Of a DNA stretch of 64,000 nt, positions 10,649 through 22,828 are shown piece after piece. The stretch is taken from assembly GCA_014155875.1 (NCBI GenBank), contig JACEFZ010027095.1, positions 33,501 through 97,500 of the forward strand, written 5' to 3'. Positions within the stretch are counted from its first letter, which is position 1, and every line of letters begins with the position of its first letter. This DNA comes from Cepaea nemoralis (taxonomy: Eukaryota > Mollusca > Gastropoda > Stylommatophora > Helicidae). The translations under genes and the position numbers were made by a program. The notes below the pieces were generated by a model. It searched no databases and had not been told where the DNA came from. It worked only from the letters and a program-made list of their open reading frames with translations.

Positions 10649-10649
10649 G

Positions 10650-11165
10650 TGTTAAAAAAAAATACCGAGGGGCAATCCCGAATGTATTATAATTTGTTTT
10701 TTATATATAAGGGCTTGCTGTTCCACCAGGAGCCAGAGCCGCCGCTTTAGGTTGCCACGTCCCTGTGTGTCATGTGATCATCCTAAGATTAAAGTCAAGA
10801 CACTTGAAGAGAATATGATCAATGTCATCACCGTGAGAACACGGGTCAATGCTGAGGACTGATACAGTTACGATTTGCCACTTTAGTAACATTTTCTGAA
10901 TTGATTTTTAATTATGCCACATAGTTAGAGACCTCTTGAAAAAAAATTCCAACGGTACCTTATTCAAGTCTGTAGATCAATTTCAAGCGGAGCTATTAAT
11001 GTTGTGGGTCAGTATATCATTTAATATGAACAAAGAGCAAAATACGATTTTGACCCTTTCACAAAGTGTGACCTACCTACACACTCACACAACTGTTGGT
11101 AACTCTGACGCCAAGGGAGATTACAACTGCCGCTGTCTAATTCAAGGAAAAATAACTGCTGCCAG
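10650..11165. other. No recognised gene
   Basis: Mixed-composition sequence. No homology, tandem repeat or RNA gene was recognised. Confidence 0.4.
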
Positions 11166-11168
<3 letters not shown>

Positions 11169-11208
<40 letters not shown>

Positions 11209-11268
11209 ACACACACACACTCACACACCCACACACACACACAAACACACACACACACACACAGATAT
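11169..11268. repeat. (CA)n microsatellite
   Basis: Nearly continuous CA dinucleotides with rare T or G interruptions. The His/Thr-rich and Val/Cys-rich frames here are translations of the repeat. Confidence 0.95.
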
Positions 11269-12155
11269 ATACACCTCCACATCGTGCTGTGATAACGTCA
11301 GACCGCAAGCCCTATCGGCACGCGCGGTCTGTCAACGCGAGGCCGCCAGCGTAGATGCATTTTGACAAAAGAAGTCCCGTTGGAAATTTGCAAAATTATC
11401 AACGATCTGCTCCGTGTAGAGTGATGAAAAAAATACGCATAAATACAATAATGTGTGTTAATGTAAACATACATTCATTATCATTGTAGTCGTTCTGAAT
11501 ATTCCATAACAATATTAAATGTTCATAGTTGGAGTATGACAAGGAAAACTGTTATCTCTCGCCATTGGAATATCACATTACAGCATGCGATCTTCATAAT
11601 TTCAATGTGACATTGATTGTCAACTTAAATGGTCGAAAATTACAAAATACACATAAAAATTGATGCTAAATTGAATAATACATAGTAGAACAATGTATCA
11701 CGTCTCATAAAACTGTATTTAGGGTTTGCCCAACACTTAGAATAGACACTCTGGTTCTCCGGTATAATAAGGTTCCCAAAGCCCGAGATATTTAGAACGC
11801 AAAATTTGAAGGGAAAAACTATATGAAGTAATCGGTGTCTGTTTTAACGCGTAACGTCCCCATATAGAAGACACAAAGACAAGAAACCAAAAGTCACCGC
11901 ACAAAAAAACTCCGGTATAATTCGGTGAACCTAAAAGATAGTGCCTAGTTAAGATACTGCATGAAAATAAAAAAATTAGGCTCTGGTTATTTCTGCTAAG
12001 ACCATTGATGTCACTGGCATTTGACATGATATTCCACTAAAAAGAGTTTGGTCCATAGCTTCCTGTGCCGATCTGCTCAGTCAGTCTTCTCTGGTTCCTG
12101 AGAATCTGTTGGGCTCCTCATACTATAGGGTGTGTCCAGTTTTTTGTTTGTTAGC
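11269..12155. other. No recognised gene
   Basis: AT-rich sequence. A CTCCGGTATAAT motif followed by AAGGTTCCC or TCGGTGAACC occurs at 11757 and 11911. No coding homology was recognised. Confidence 0.35.
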
Positions 12156-12760
12156 TTGATTAAACTTCTCTGGTAACTTCATCAAACTTCTCATATGTGT
12201 CTCTGGTAACTTGATCAAACTTCTCATATGTGCATCTATGTGCATCTATTTACCTGTGTTTCCGATATCCTAATCAAACCTCATCTGTCTCTGATATCAT
12301 ATCCAAATTTCGTTGTCTCTGATATCCTGATCAAGCTTCAATGTTTCTGATATCCTGTTCAAACCTATGTTTCTGGTATCCCACAAGCAAATTTGTCACG
12401 TGTCTCTGATATCCTGGTTAAACTTCACATATGTCTATGGTAAGCTGGTAAACTGGCTATTCTTTATGACATCATGATATAATTTTCTACACATACTGAT
12501 GAGACTTCTCAAATGTAACGGTTTCCTGGTCAAATTGTGTCTCCGATTGCCCCTTTAAAACGGACATCAAACATCTCTCGTGTTCTTGCCACACTTCTCA
12601 TGTGTCTTTGGCATCCTGATCAAATTTCTCATATTTGTCTCTGGCATCCTGATCAAATTTCTCGTATTTGTATCCGGCATTCTGATCAAATGTAACATGT
12701 ATGTCTCTAGTATTCTGGTACATTAATGTCTGGCATCCTGGTAAAAACTGCATCTGATAT

Positions 12761-12980
12761 TTTTTATTGTGTTGCGTATCCCTTACGGGACGTTGCAGTC
12801 AACATCAGCATTTTCAGCTGCTGTTGATGTACTAGGCAAGTGTTACGTTCAGTAGTTTGCCATTGCTTTCTGAACGACCGGCCCCTACACCTTTTTCGAA
12901 AAAACCAGCACCACTGTGTTTCGAACCCGGGTATACGGGCTCACAAACCGCGTTTGCAAGCCCTTAGCCACAGAGACCGG
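12761..12980 (-). mobile_element. tRNA-derived SINE (family B) with 12-bp TSD
   Basis: On the minus strand it starts CCGGTCTCTGTGGCTAAGGG and has a B-box-like GGGTTCGAAAC. The central core contains CAGAAAGCAATGGCAAACTA, and the 3' end reads ACAATAAAAA. The direct repeat TGCATCTGATAT lies at 12749-12760 and 12981-12992, so both borders are exact. The same core recurs in at least eight other places in this window. Confidence 0.9.
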
Positions 12981-13074
12981 TGCATCTGATATACAGGTCA
13001 AATTTCTCACATGGTCTCTGGTATCCTGGTCAAACTTCTGTCTCTGGAACCCTAGTCAAACATCCAACCTTTCC

Positions 13075-13457
13075 AACTGTTTTCCAAACAGCCAATCATG
13101 ATTCATACATTCGCAACCTGTTTGAACACTACCTTAGTACAGACTACATGCCCCCATAACAAATAACACAAAAAAGACAATAATGGTAACTTATCTCAAA
13201 CGACAACTAGCCAAAAAACATTCCCTTATGTATGGCACGTTACACCCTCCTTAGGTATTTATAATGCCCATGTTAAACACTGCCTCAGTGAGTCATTTGT
13301 TATTGATTATTTTTCATGCGTTTTAATGTTCTTTTGTTGTCAAAAGTTGCTTCATAAGTGATGTTGAATGAAAGAATGTATGAGAGGAAATAGAGAAGAA
13401 GGGCAGAATGTCAGACGGGCCTGCGTGCCCAATTCTTAACCCTTTGAAAATAAAGAC

Positions 13458-13494
<37 letters not shown>
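13075..13494 (+). mobile_element. CR1/Jockey-like LINE, short 3' end with (TTA)n tail
   Basis: The first part encodes a C-terminal tail containing NLFEHYLSTDYMPP before a TAA, matching QYLIHTDYMPP at the end of the LINE at 55862-58445. The 3' UTR contains AGACGGGCCTGCGTGCCCAA and AATAAAG, followed by (TTA)n. The same 3' UTR motif is at 61764-61785. Insertion is inside the 33-bp minisatellite. Confidence 0.75.
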
Positions 13495-13877
13495 GTCTGT
13501 GGTATCCTGATCAAACTTCTCATATGTGTCTCTGACAACCTGGTCACACATTGTGTCTCATATCCTAATTAAACTCATATGTATTTCTGATATCCTGTTA
13601 AAACGTCTCACATTTTCTAGTTATCCTGATCAAATTTCGCATGTGTTTCTGGTATCCTGGTCAGACTTATCTGTCAGGCATCCTGTTCCTGGTCAGATTT
13701 CCTGTTACCATTTACCATATTACATCCACTTTACCAATGTTCTGTCAGCATGTTATGATGCCACAGAACAGTAGCTCTCCCGTACACTTCTGGCAATGAA
13801 TCAGAAGCATTCGATTCAGTCATCTCACTGCTTGTCACAAGTTCTACAAACCTACTGTCCAAAGGCATGCTCCAAAT

Positions 13878-13998
13878 TAATCATATTAACATGAAAGTTG
13901 ATTTATTTGACAAAAGATATCATATTAACATGAAAGTTGATGTGTTTGACAACAGTTCTCATATTAACATGAAAGTTTGTGAATTTCACAACAGTTCT
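13878..13998. repeat. Three ~39-bp tandem repeats
   Basis: Three consecutive copies begin CATATTAACATGAAAGTT and end in a GACAAAAGA or CACAACAGTT variant, just before the main satellite. Confidence 0.85.
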
Positions 13999-14104
13999 TC
14001 AATGTAGCCAGTAATATTGTTGAATAAAAGATAGATGAAAATCAGCTGCCTATATGGTTGTTAGTGAAGCATGACAAACTTGGAAAGGTTTAAAAAAAAT
14101 TCAG

Positions 14105-17100
14105 TGACACACATATATTTCCATAAGCGTCCCAATGTACATTGTCACACAAATATTTCCATAGGTGTCTCAATGTACAATGTCACGCATATATTTCCAT
14201 AGTGTCTCAATGTACAATGTCACATATACTTCCATAAGTGTCTCAAATGTTGAATGTCACACATATTTTTCCATAGTAGCTAATTTCCATTAGTAACTAA
14301 ACTATATTTCCATAAGTGTCTCAAATGTTGAATGTCACACATATATTTCCATAAGTGTCTCAGTGTACAATGTCACACATATATTTCCATACGTGTTTCA
14401 ATGTACAATGTCACATATACTTCCATAAGTGTCTCAATGTACAATGTCACACATATATTTCCATAAGTGTCTCAAACGTTGAATGTCACACATATATTTC
14501 CATAAGTGTCTCAATGTACAATGTCACACATATATTTCCATAAGTGTCTCAATGTACAATGTCACATATACTTCCATAAGTGTCTCAATGTACAATGTCA
14601 CACATATATTTCCATAAGTGTCTCAATGTACAATGTCACACATATATATCCATAAGTGTCTCAATGTACAATGTCACACATATATTTCCATAAGTGTCTC
14701 AATGTACAATGTCACATATACTTCCATAAGTGTCTCAATGTACAATGTCACACATATATTTCCATAAGTGTCTCAAATGTTGAATGTCACACATATATTT
14801 CCATAAGTGTCACAATGTACAATGTCACACATATATTTCCATAAGTGTCTCAAATGTTGAATGTCACACATATATTTCCATAAGTGTCTCAATGTACAAT
14901 GTCATACATATACTTCCATAAGTGTCTCAATGTACAATGTCACACATATATTTCCATAAGTGTCTCAATGTACAACGTCACATATACTTCCATAAGTGTC
15001 TCAATGTACAATGCCACACATATATTTCCATAAGTGTCTCAATGTACAATGTCACATATACTTCCATAAGTGTCTCAATGTACAACGTCACATATGTTTC
15101 CATAAGTGTCTCAATGTACAATGTCACACATATATTTCCATAAGTGTCTCAATGTACAATGTCACACATATATTTCCATAAGTGTCTCAATGTACAACGT
15201 CACATATACTTCCATAAGTGTCTCAATGTACAATGTCACACATATATTTCCATAAGTGTCTCAATGTACAACGTCACATATATTTCCATAAGTGTCTCAA
15301 TGTACAATGTCACACATATATTTCCATAAGTGTCTCAATGTACAATGTCACACATATATTTCCATAAGTGTCTCAATGTACAATGTCACATATACTTCCA
15401 TAAGTGTCTCAATGTACAATGTCACACATATATTTCCATAAGTGTCTCAAATGTTGAATGTCACACATATATTTCCATAAGTGTCACAATGTACAATGTC
15501 ACACATATATTTCCATAAGTGTCTCAAATGTTGAATGTCACACATATATTTCCATAAGTGTCTCAATGTACAATGTCATACATATACTTCCATAAGTGTC
15601 TCAATGTACAATGTCACACATATATTTCCATAAGTGTCTCAATGTACAACGTCACATATACTTCCATAAGTGTCTCAATGTACAATGTCACACATATATT
15701 TCCATAAGTGTCTCAAATGTTGAATGTCACACATATATTTCCATAAGTGTCACAATTTACAATGTCACACATATATTTCCATAAGTGTCTCAAATGTTGA
15801 ATGTCATACATATATTTCCATAATTGTCTCAATGTACAACGTCACACACATATATTTCCGCAATTTCTCAATGTACAATGTCACACATATATTTCCATAA
15901 ATGTCTCAACTGTTGAATGTCACACATATATTTCCGCAATTTCTCAATGTACAATGTCACACATATATTTCCATAAGTGTCCCAAATGTTGAATGTCACA
16001 CATATATTTCCATAAGTGTCTCAATGTACAATGTCATACATATATTTCCATAAGTGTCTCAACTGTTGAACGTCACACATATATTTCTATGAGTATCTCA
16101 AGTGCTGAATGTCACACATATATTTCCGTAATGTCTCAGTGTACAATGTCACACATATATTTCCGTAATGTCTCAGTGCACAATGTCACACATATATTTC
16201 CGTAATGTCTCAGTGTACAATGTCACACATATATTTCCATAAGTGTCTCAAATGTTGAATGTCACACATATATTTCCATAAGTGTCTCAATGTACAACGT
16301 CACACATATATTTCCATAAGTGTCACAATGTACAATGTCACACATATATTTCCATAAGTGTCTCAAATGTTGAATGTCATACATATATTTCCATAATTGT
16401 CTCAATGTACAACGTCACACACATATATTTCCGCAATTTCTCAATGTACAATGTCACACATATATTTCCATAAATGTCTCAACTGTTGAATGTCACACAC
16501 ATATTTCCGCAATTTCTCAATGTACAATGTCACACATATATTTCCATAAGTGTCTCAAATGTTGAATGTCACACATATATTTCCATAAGTGTCTCAATGT
16601 ACAATGTCATACATATATTTCCATAAGTGTCTCAATGTACAATGTCACATATACTTCCATAAGTGTCTCAATGTACAATGTCACACATATATTTCCATAA
16701 GTGTCTCAATGTGCAATGTCATACATATATTTCCATAAGTGTCTCAAATGTTGAATGTCACACATATATTTCCATAAGTGTCTCAATGTACAATGTCACA
16801 CATATATTTCCATAAGTGTCTCAAATGTTGAATGTCACACATATATTTCCATAAGTGTCTCAATGTACAATGTCATACATATATTTCCATAAGTGTCTCA
16901 ACTGTTGAACGTCACACATATATTTCTATGAGTATCTCAAGTGCTGAATGTCACACATATATTTCCATAAGTGTCTCAATGTACAACGTCACACATATAT
17001 TTCTATGAGTATCTCAAGTGCTGAATGTCACACATATATTTCCGTAATGTCTCAGTGTACAATGTCACACATATATTTCCGTAATGTCTCAGTGTACAAT

Positions 17101-17985
17101 GTCACACATATATTTCCGTAATGTCTCAGTGTACAATGTCACACATATATTTCCATAAGTATCACAATGTGCAATGACACACATATATTTCCATTAAGTA
17201 TTTCAATGTACAGTGTCACACAAATATTTCCGTAATGTCTCAGTGTACAATGTCACACATATATTTCCGTAATGTCTCAGTGTACAATGTCACACATATA
17301 TTTCCGTAATGTCTCAGTGTACAATGTCACACATATATATCCGTAATGTCTCAGTGTACAATGTCACACATATATTTCCGTAATGTCTCAGTCTACAATG
17401 TCACACATATATTTCCATACGTATCACAATGTACAATGTCACACATATATTTCCATTAAGTACTTCAATGTACAGTGTCACACAAATATTTCCGTAATGT
17501 CTCAATGTAAAATGTCACACATATATTTCCGTAATGTCTCAGTGTACAATGTCACACATATATTTCCGTAATGTCTCAATGTACAATGTCACACATATAT
17601 TTCCGTAATGTCTCAATGTACAATGTCACACATATATTTCCGTAATGTCTCAATGTACAATGTCACACATATATTTCCGTAATGTCTCAATGTACAATGT
17701 CACACATATATTTCCGTAATGTCTCAATGTACAATGTCACACATATATTTCCGTAATGTCTCAGTGTACAATGTCACACATATATTTCCGTAATGTCTCA
17801 ATGTACAATGTCACACATATATTTCCATTAAGTATTTCAATATACAATGTCACACATATATTTCCGTAATGGTTCAGTATACAATGTCGCACATATATTT
17901 CCGTAATGGTTCAGTGTACAATGTCGTTCATTTATTTTCGTAATGTCCCAATGTACAATGTCGCATATATATTTCCATACGTGTC
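14105..17985. repeat. Large satellite array, 36-39 bp unit
   Basis: About 100 head-to-tail copies of a unit read as CATATATTTCCATAAGTGTC followed by TCAATGTACAATGTCACA. Variant units have CCGTAATGTC in place of CCATAAGTGTC, CATATACTTCC, or AAATGTTGAATGTC. The left two thirds is dominated by the 38-bp CATAAGTGTC form and the right third (about 17030-17860) by the 37-bp CCGTAATGTC form. A block starting near 14656 recurs 674 bp later with the same order of variants, and another near 15801 recurs 573 bp later. All the repetitive short open frames here are shadows of the satellite. Confidence 0.97.
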
Positions 17986-18683
17986 TGAGATCCCGTCCCA
18001 CGTAAATAGCGAAATAATAATCTAATAACAGTGCATGAACTTCATAGAACCCATGGAAATCCAAGCGTTAAGTTAGATGCATATTCTTAACAGGATGTCG
18101 TAGTTAATAAACCCCCCCCCCCCCCCCCCCCAATGTTCGAACTGTTTGTGATTTATGTCACCGCCTCACCTTCAGATATATTATTAGAGGGCTGCAACTC
18201 CAGCCCAAGGGATAGCATCGAGTCGCTCAGGACCCGAGTAATCTAGAACCTTCTCGAAAGAGCTGGTCATCGAGTCCATGGTTCCGTGGACACTGATGTG
18301 GCCCGCCTAATGCGGGGTCCACGAGGAACTCGGACAGAGTTACCGCCCGTGTCGAATGTGGACACGAGGAGACCGGCAGAGGACAGGACGGACTTGAGAG
18401 AGGCAACAAGGCCTGCCTGAGAGGGACTCAATAGATATTCATAGATATATATATACATAGGCTAGATAGTGTGCTAGATTGTTGTATGACAACTATGTGT
18501 TTGATGTTTAACTATCTGTGATATGTAAGATAATATAGCGCGGGCTGTTAACCCACTGCGCCAACTGTATATTCAATACAATAAATATTCGATCTCATAG
18601 CGAACAGATTTATTGTTGCCTGTATGAACCCGTGTTCAGTTACCTAGATAAGAGCAAGATGATGACAATTTATTTTGGTGGTT
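17986..18683. other. No recognised gene; poly-C run and a tRNA-like A-box fragment
   Basis: Contains a poly-C run at 18112-18131, a GC-richer block 18180-18430 and an AATAAAT signal near 18580. On the minus strand 18542-18562 reads GGCGCAGTGGGTTAACAGCC, like an A-box of a tRNA-derived SINE head, but no B-box follows. Confidence 0.35.
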
Positions 18684-18778
18684 GTTTTGGGCAAGTTTAC
18701 GTTCAGTTCGTGTTTTGCAATTGCTTACTGAACGACCGGAACTCTTACCAGAGAGCCGGCAATCCAAGCGTGCAGTTG
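18684..18778 (-). mobile_element. SINE family B fragment
   Basis: The minus strand reads CCGGTCGTTCAGTAAGCAAT and then GAACGTAAACTTGCCC, the diverged core of the family B SINE. Head and tail are missing. Confidence 0.6.
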
Positions 18779-19109
18779 TTAAAATCACGCATGATAATAA
18801 TAATCTGTTGTGGGTAGAAATGGATGAGAAATTTACAGTAAAAACCCAAAACATACAAAACCATGAATGCGTAGACAAATTACATAATGTTATGTTCTAT
18901 TGAATCTGCATCCGTAATCGTAATAACCTCTGCTGTTACATCGAACCGTAAATACCACAGGGGAGTAGCCATTATCTATAGCTCCAGGAATAGGGAATGC
19001 TGACAATAAACGCCATCGTCTCTCTGGATCGATCAGGCTTCAACGCGGGAGAACAAGTACCGTCCTCACGTTAATGGATAATATAACGCTAGCCCCGTCG
19101 TATAAATCA

Positions 19110-19492
19110 GTCTCGTAGCAGGAACCTCCGGCGTTATGTGATATGTTAAGACCATCACATCTTTAAGGTCTCAGTGCACAAAGAGATAGGTGACTATTCT
19201 TTCTCTCCCGTAGCAGAAACATTTGGTGTGTATATGATATGTTAAGACCATCACATCTTTAAGGTCTCAGTGCACAAAGAGATAGGTGGCTATTCTTTCC
19301 CTCCCGTATCAGAAACATGCTGTGGGTATGTGATATGTTAAGACCATCACATCTTTAAGATCTCAGTGCACAGATAGATAGGTGGCTATTCTTTCTCTCC
19401 CGTAGCAGAAACTTGTTGTGTATATGATATGTTAAGACCATCACATCTTTAAGGTCTCAGTGCACAGAGAGATAGGTGGCTACTTAGTGCCC
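19110..19492. repeat. ~95-bp tandem repeat, about four copies
   Basis: Copies begin GATATGTTAAGACCATCACA at 19139, 19235, 19331 and 19425 and run through GGTCTCAGTGCACA to CTCTCCCGTAGCAGAAAC. Copies are highly similar; the last is cut short. Confidence 0.9.
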
Positions 19493-19519
19493 GCTAGGGA
19501 ATGCTAGGCCTTCACATAT

Positions 19520-19795
19520 TATAATAAAAGAGCAAAGTAAGGGACCCCTTTACACTCCTTAAATGCACAGGGTATATGGTGCTCGATCCACAGTTCTATA
19601 GAACCATCGGCACTCAGCGTGATGTGGTCAGAGCCATGCCCGTCACCTTTAATTCCCAAGACATTTCCTGTTAGTCATTTTAAGCTGGGTTGACCTAGTA
19701 TTCCCGGTCAATTTTAAAAATTCAACTCCCTCCTGGTGAGGATCAAACTCATGACCATTGACTGGCAGGCGAGCGTCAAGCCACTAAGTCACCGT
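19520..19795 (-). mobile_element. Third tRNA-derived SINE type (family C)
   Basis: The minus strand from 19795 reads CGGTGACTTAGTGGCTTGAC and then GAGTTTGATCC, in A-box and B-box positions of a tRNA-like head. The 3' limit is uncertain. It directly abuts a LINE tail. Confidence 0.5.
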
Positions 19796-19965
19796 AAAAG
19801 ACGGTGGAGAGATAATATTCATACAGACCTACAAGCACTTGGAATCAGCGACTGGCAAGAGAAGGTCAACCAAAGAGACAAATGGAGACGGCTTGTATCT
19901 GCGACAAAGAACCTCATTGGCTCGGAACGCCGAAGAAGAATATATATATATATATATATATATCA
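19795..19965 (+). mobile_element. LINE 3' end with GAAGAA/(TA)n tail
   Basis: Encodes RRWRDNIHTDLQALGISDWQ and then EKVNQRDKWRRLV, the C-terminal end of the LINE family also present at 37690-38610. It ends in GAAGAAGAA followed by a TA dinucleotide run. Confidence 0.8.
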
Positions 19966-20028
19966 GCAATGACATAGGGCTGGGCTGGTGTTATCCTTGC
20001 TAGATGCCGCAATTCCCAAGAAAATTCT

Positions 20029-20412
20029 CCGCAGCTATAAACATTACATTTACGCAGCTATAAATATCACCTCTTTGCAGCCATAAAAATCACATCTCAA
20101 CAGCTATAAACATCAATCTTCTCAGCTATAAACATCACATCTAGGCAGTTATAAACATTACATCTCCGCAGCTATAAAAATCACATCTCAGCAACTATAA
20201 ACATCAATCTTCTCAGCTATAAACATCACATCTCGGCAGTTATAAACATTACATCTCCGCAGCTATAAGCATCACATATTCGCAATTATAAACATCACGT
20301 CTCCGCAGCAGTATATATCACATCTCCGCAGATATAAACATCACATTTCTGCATTTATAAACATAACATCTCCGCAGCTATAAACATCACATCTCCTCAA
20401 CTATAAACTGCA
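20029..20412. repeat. ~23-bp minisatellite
   Basis: About 16 copies of a CAGCTATAAACATCACATCT-like unit with small changes (CAGTTATAAACATTACATCT, CAACTATAAACATCAATCTT). Confidence 0.9.
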
Positions 20413-20421
20413 TATAAATAA

Positions 20422-20572
20422 GGTTTATTTTAAATGAATGTGCAGTGTTTGAAAATATTGCCGGTCCAAGTTTTAAATAAACACTCTGTAAAGTTTATGC
20501 AGCATAATAGGTAAATACAAAACATGGACCGGCAATGTTTTCAAATACTGCAAAGTCATTAAAAAATACACC
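20422..20572. mobile_element. Small foldback element
   Basis: Arms 20422-20475 and 20519-20572 are imperfect inverted copies (about 54 bp). Both carry a TTGAAAA(C/T)ATTGCCGGTCCA block, with a 43-bp loop. Likely a MITE-type or foldback sequence without coding capacity. Confidence 0.75.
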
Positions 20573-20574
20573 CT

Positions 20575-20613
<39 letters not shown>

Positions 20614-20628
20614 GCACGCACGCACACA

Positions 20629-20676
<48 letters not shown>

Positions 20677-20684
20677 CACACTGT
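20573..20684. repeat. (CA)n/(CACG)n microsatellite
   Basis: CA dinucleotides merging into ACGC tetranucleotides and back to CA. It lies between the small foldback and the mariner element. Confidence 0.95.
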
Positions 20685-20701
20685 AATATAACAATATTAT
20701 A

Positions 20702-22028
20702 TTAGGAGTGTTCATTTGAAATCCGTTCGTTCCGCACCGCGTGTAATTTCGTACGTTGAACATGATCGTGTCATATCATGTGATACGTACTGATCAATTA
20801 ATAAAAGAGCACGTGCCTATCGTCCCGTGATGGATAGGTTCTGTTTCTGAGCGTTGAGAAAATGGCCGGGTTGATCCAAAATCCGCCCAAAGAAGCTCGA
20901 AGAGCGGTGATTCAATTTCTTTCATTTGAAGGATGTCGGCTAGTGGACATTCGTCGAAGAATACAGGCAGCGTACGGTAACAAATGTGTGTCGAAGACAA
21001 TAGTGACAGACTGGGCACGAATGTTTCGGAAAGGACGTCAATTCACGACAGATCTTCGACAGCCGGGTCAAGCGCATATTGTTACAACAGAAAAAAAACC
21101 ATCGCAAAAATTGATGCTGCAGTACAGATGAACCGTTTGCGAAGCATACGTTTGCTAGCGAAAGAATTTGATGTGTCAATTAAGACAATTCAAAAGGTCG
21201 TTCGTAAGAAACTGCAATATCGGAAGGTGTGTTCACAGTGGGTACCACGGATGTTGACCGACCACCAAAAAGAGGAACGCATGGGATGGTGTTTGAACCG
21301 CTTGCTGCGTGACAGAATGGAAGGTGATGCATTTCTCTTCCACATAGTGGCAGGCGATGAATCACGGTGTCATGACTTTGAGCCGAGCAGCAAAAGACAG
21401 AGCATGCAATGGAAGCATGCTGGATCACCAAAAGCCAACAAATTCAAGTTACAGGTAAGATTTTGCTGGTAAGGTTATGCTGAGAGCATTTTTTGACTAT
21501 GAAGGGCTATTGTTGGCCGACTTTAAAGAACCTGGTGTCAACATCAACTCTACCCACTACTTGCAAACACTAGACAAGCTGCAAAAAGCCATCAAGAATA
21601 AACGACCCGGAATGCTTTCTCGTGGTGTGATTTTGTTGCACGATAATGCACGTCCGCATGTCGCAAAGATTGTGCAGGAAGCATTAGCTTGGAAGAAATG
21701 GGAAATTCTGCAACATCCAGCCTATAGTCCTGATTTGTTCAGACCTCTACAAAAGCTCTCAAGCGGCAACGATTTTTACACAGATGCAGACGAAATGAAC
21801 ACGGTACACACTTGATTCAGTGAGCAGCCACAATCTTTTCTTTTTGCAGACGTCATTCGCCGCCTACCTAAGCAATGGGATGCTTGCCTGAATGCCTACG
21901 GCGAATTTTTCTGACCAACCCATGGTGCATATTTCATTCAAAATGAATGCTGTGTTTAAGTCTACCACACCTGTTAATGTTTCTTTCATGCTTTTGTAAT
22001 AAAAAGGGTTTCAAATGAACGACCCTTA
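20702..22028 (+). mobile_element. mariner transposon with TIRs
   Basis: The left end TTAGGAGTGTTCATTTGAAA and the right end read inward, TAAGGGTCGTTCATTTGAAA, form the TIRs. They are flanked by TA dinucleotides at 20700-20701 and 22029-22030, the expected mariner target site. Length is 1327 bp, the normal mariner size. Confidence 0.9.
20862..21911 (+). pseudogene. mariner transposase, frameshifted and lacking third catalytic Asp
   Basis: Starts at the ATG at 20862 with an N-terminal helix-turn-helix region (ARRAVIQFLSFEG ... VTDWARMFRKG). The frame shifts in a run of eight A at about 21085, continues with SQWVPRMLTDHQKEER and GDESRCHDFEPSSKRQS (first Asp), and shifts again near 21462. LLHDNARPHVAK (second Asp) and LQHPAYSPDL follow. 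In the family SPDL is followed within a few residues by a conserved Asp and HLF; here SPDL runs into FRPLQKL, so that segment is deleted. The C-terminal end VIRRLPKQWDACLNAYGEFF is still recognisable. Two frameshifts, an early stop and the lost Asp make it inactive. Confidence 0.9.
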
Positions 22029-22828
22029 TATTAAGATATTTTAGTAGTAGAAATACAATACAATCCATGTAGATGGTGACAGATGTGCGGCCGTATATGT
22101 TTTAACTGTACTGTTACATCATAAAATTAACTTTTTTGTCTTTGTTGTCAGTATAAACAATTTACTCATCGTTGCCTTCGTTGTACGACACATCTTTATG
22201 TTGCCACAGGACAGATGCTTTGCCTCACACATTTTATTGTAACGTGTTTGCTGATGTTGTTACCATAGCATAAAGTATTAGATCTTATATTCTCGGCCAG
22301 GGCATAATAGGATGAGGCGGCTAGTTCCCCGCCAACCCGACTTTAATATGTCAATATGTTTAGCGGGTGGCGGGGTAGGGGTATCCCCTATCAAAGGAGA
22401 AGTAAGGTGCTTCCTTCCCTCCGCTAGCCTACGGGACACCCTTAGGCAAGGTGGAGTATCCGTTTAGCCTCCTTATCAGGGTTACGTGAAGCCATGGGTG
22501 CTGTTGGTGGATGAGGTTGAAGAGCAGCCGACAGATAGTTGTGGGTTATGGTCTCCAGCTTCATAACGGTAGGCAGAGGATCTCTTTTTTGAGGAGACAA
22601 TGGCTTCGGTCATTGACCAGTATGATCACTGCTAAGAAGGAAATCAATGACAAACTACCTTCTTCACAGATTCCAAGAACATTATGTTTTGCAATATCAT
22701 CGACATTCAGAGAAACGGCTTAATTGGGTGCTCCATAGGAGCAGCCTCGCCCGGTAGGGATAGTCATGTACACCAGGGGACTCCAGACCGTCAGCAGGCT
22801 ACTAGGTGCAAAAGATATTTATAATTAA

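Larger units (their letters stand above)
12156..13690. repeat. Degenerate ~33-bp minisatellite interrupted by two retroelements
   Basis: The unit is approximately TCTCTGGTATCCTGATCAAA followed by CTTCTCATATGTG, with strong divergence between copies. It runs from 12156 to 13070 and resumes at 13495-13690. A SINE (12761-12980) and a LINE 3' end (13075-13494) interrupt it. Confidence 0.8.

Noticed and set aside
14355..17571. Many ~60-residue frames of the MSQCTMSHIYFHK type
   Set aside because: They are translations of the satellite unit in successive frames and have no independent coding support.
14105..17985. CRISPR-like array of 36-39 bp repeats
   Set aside because: Units follow each other with no unique spacers, and the context is metazoan. 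It is satellite DNA.
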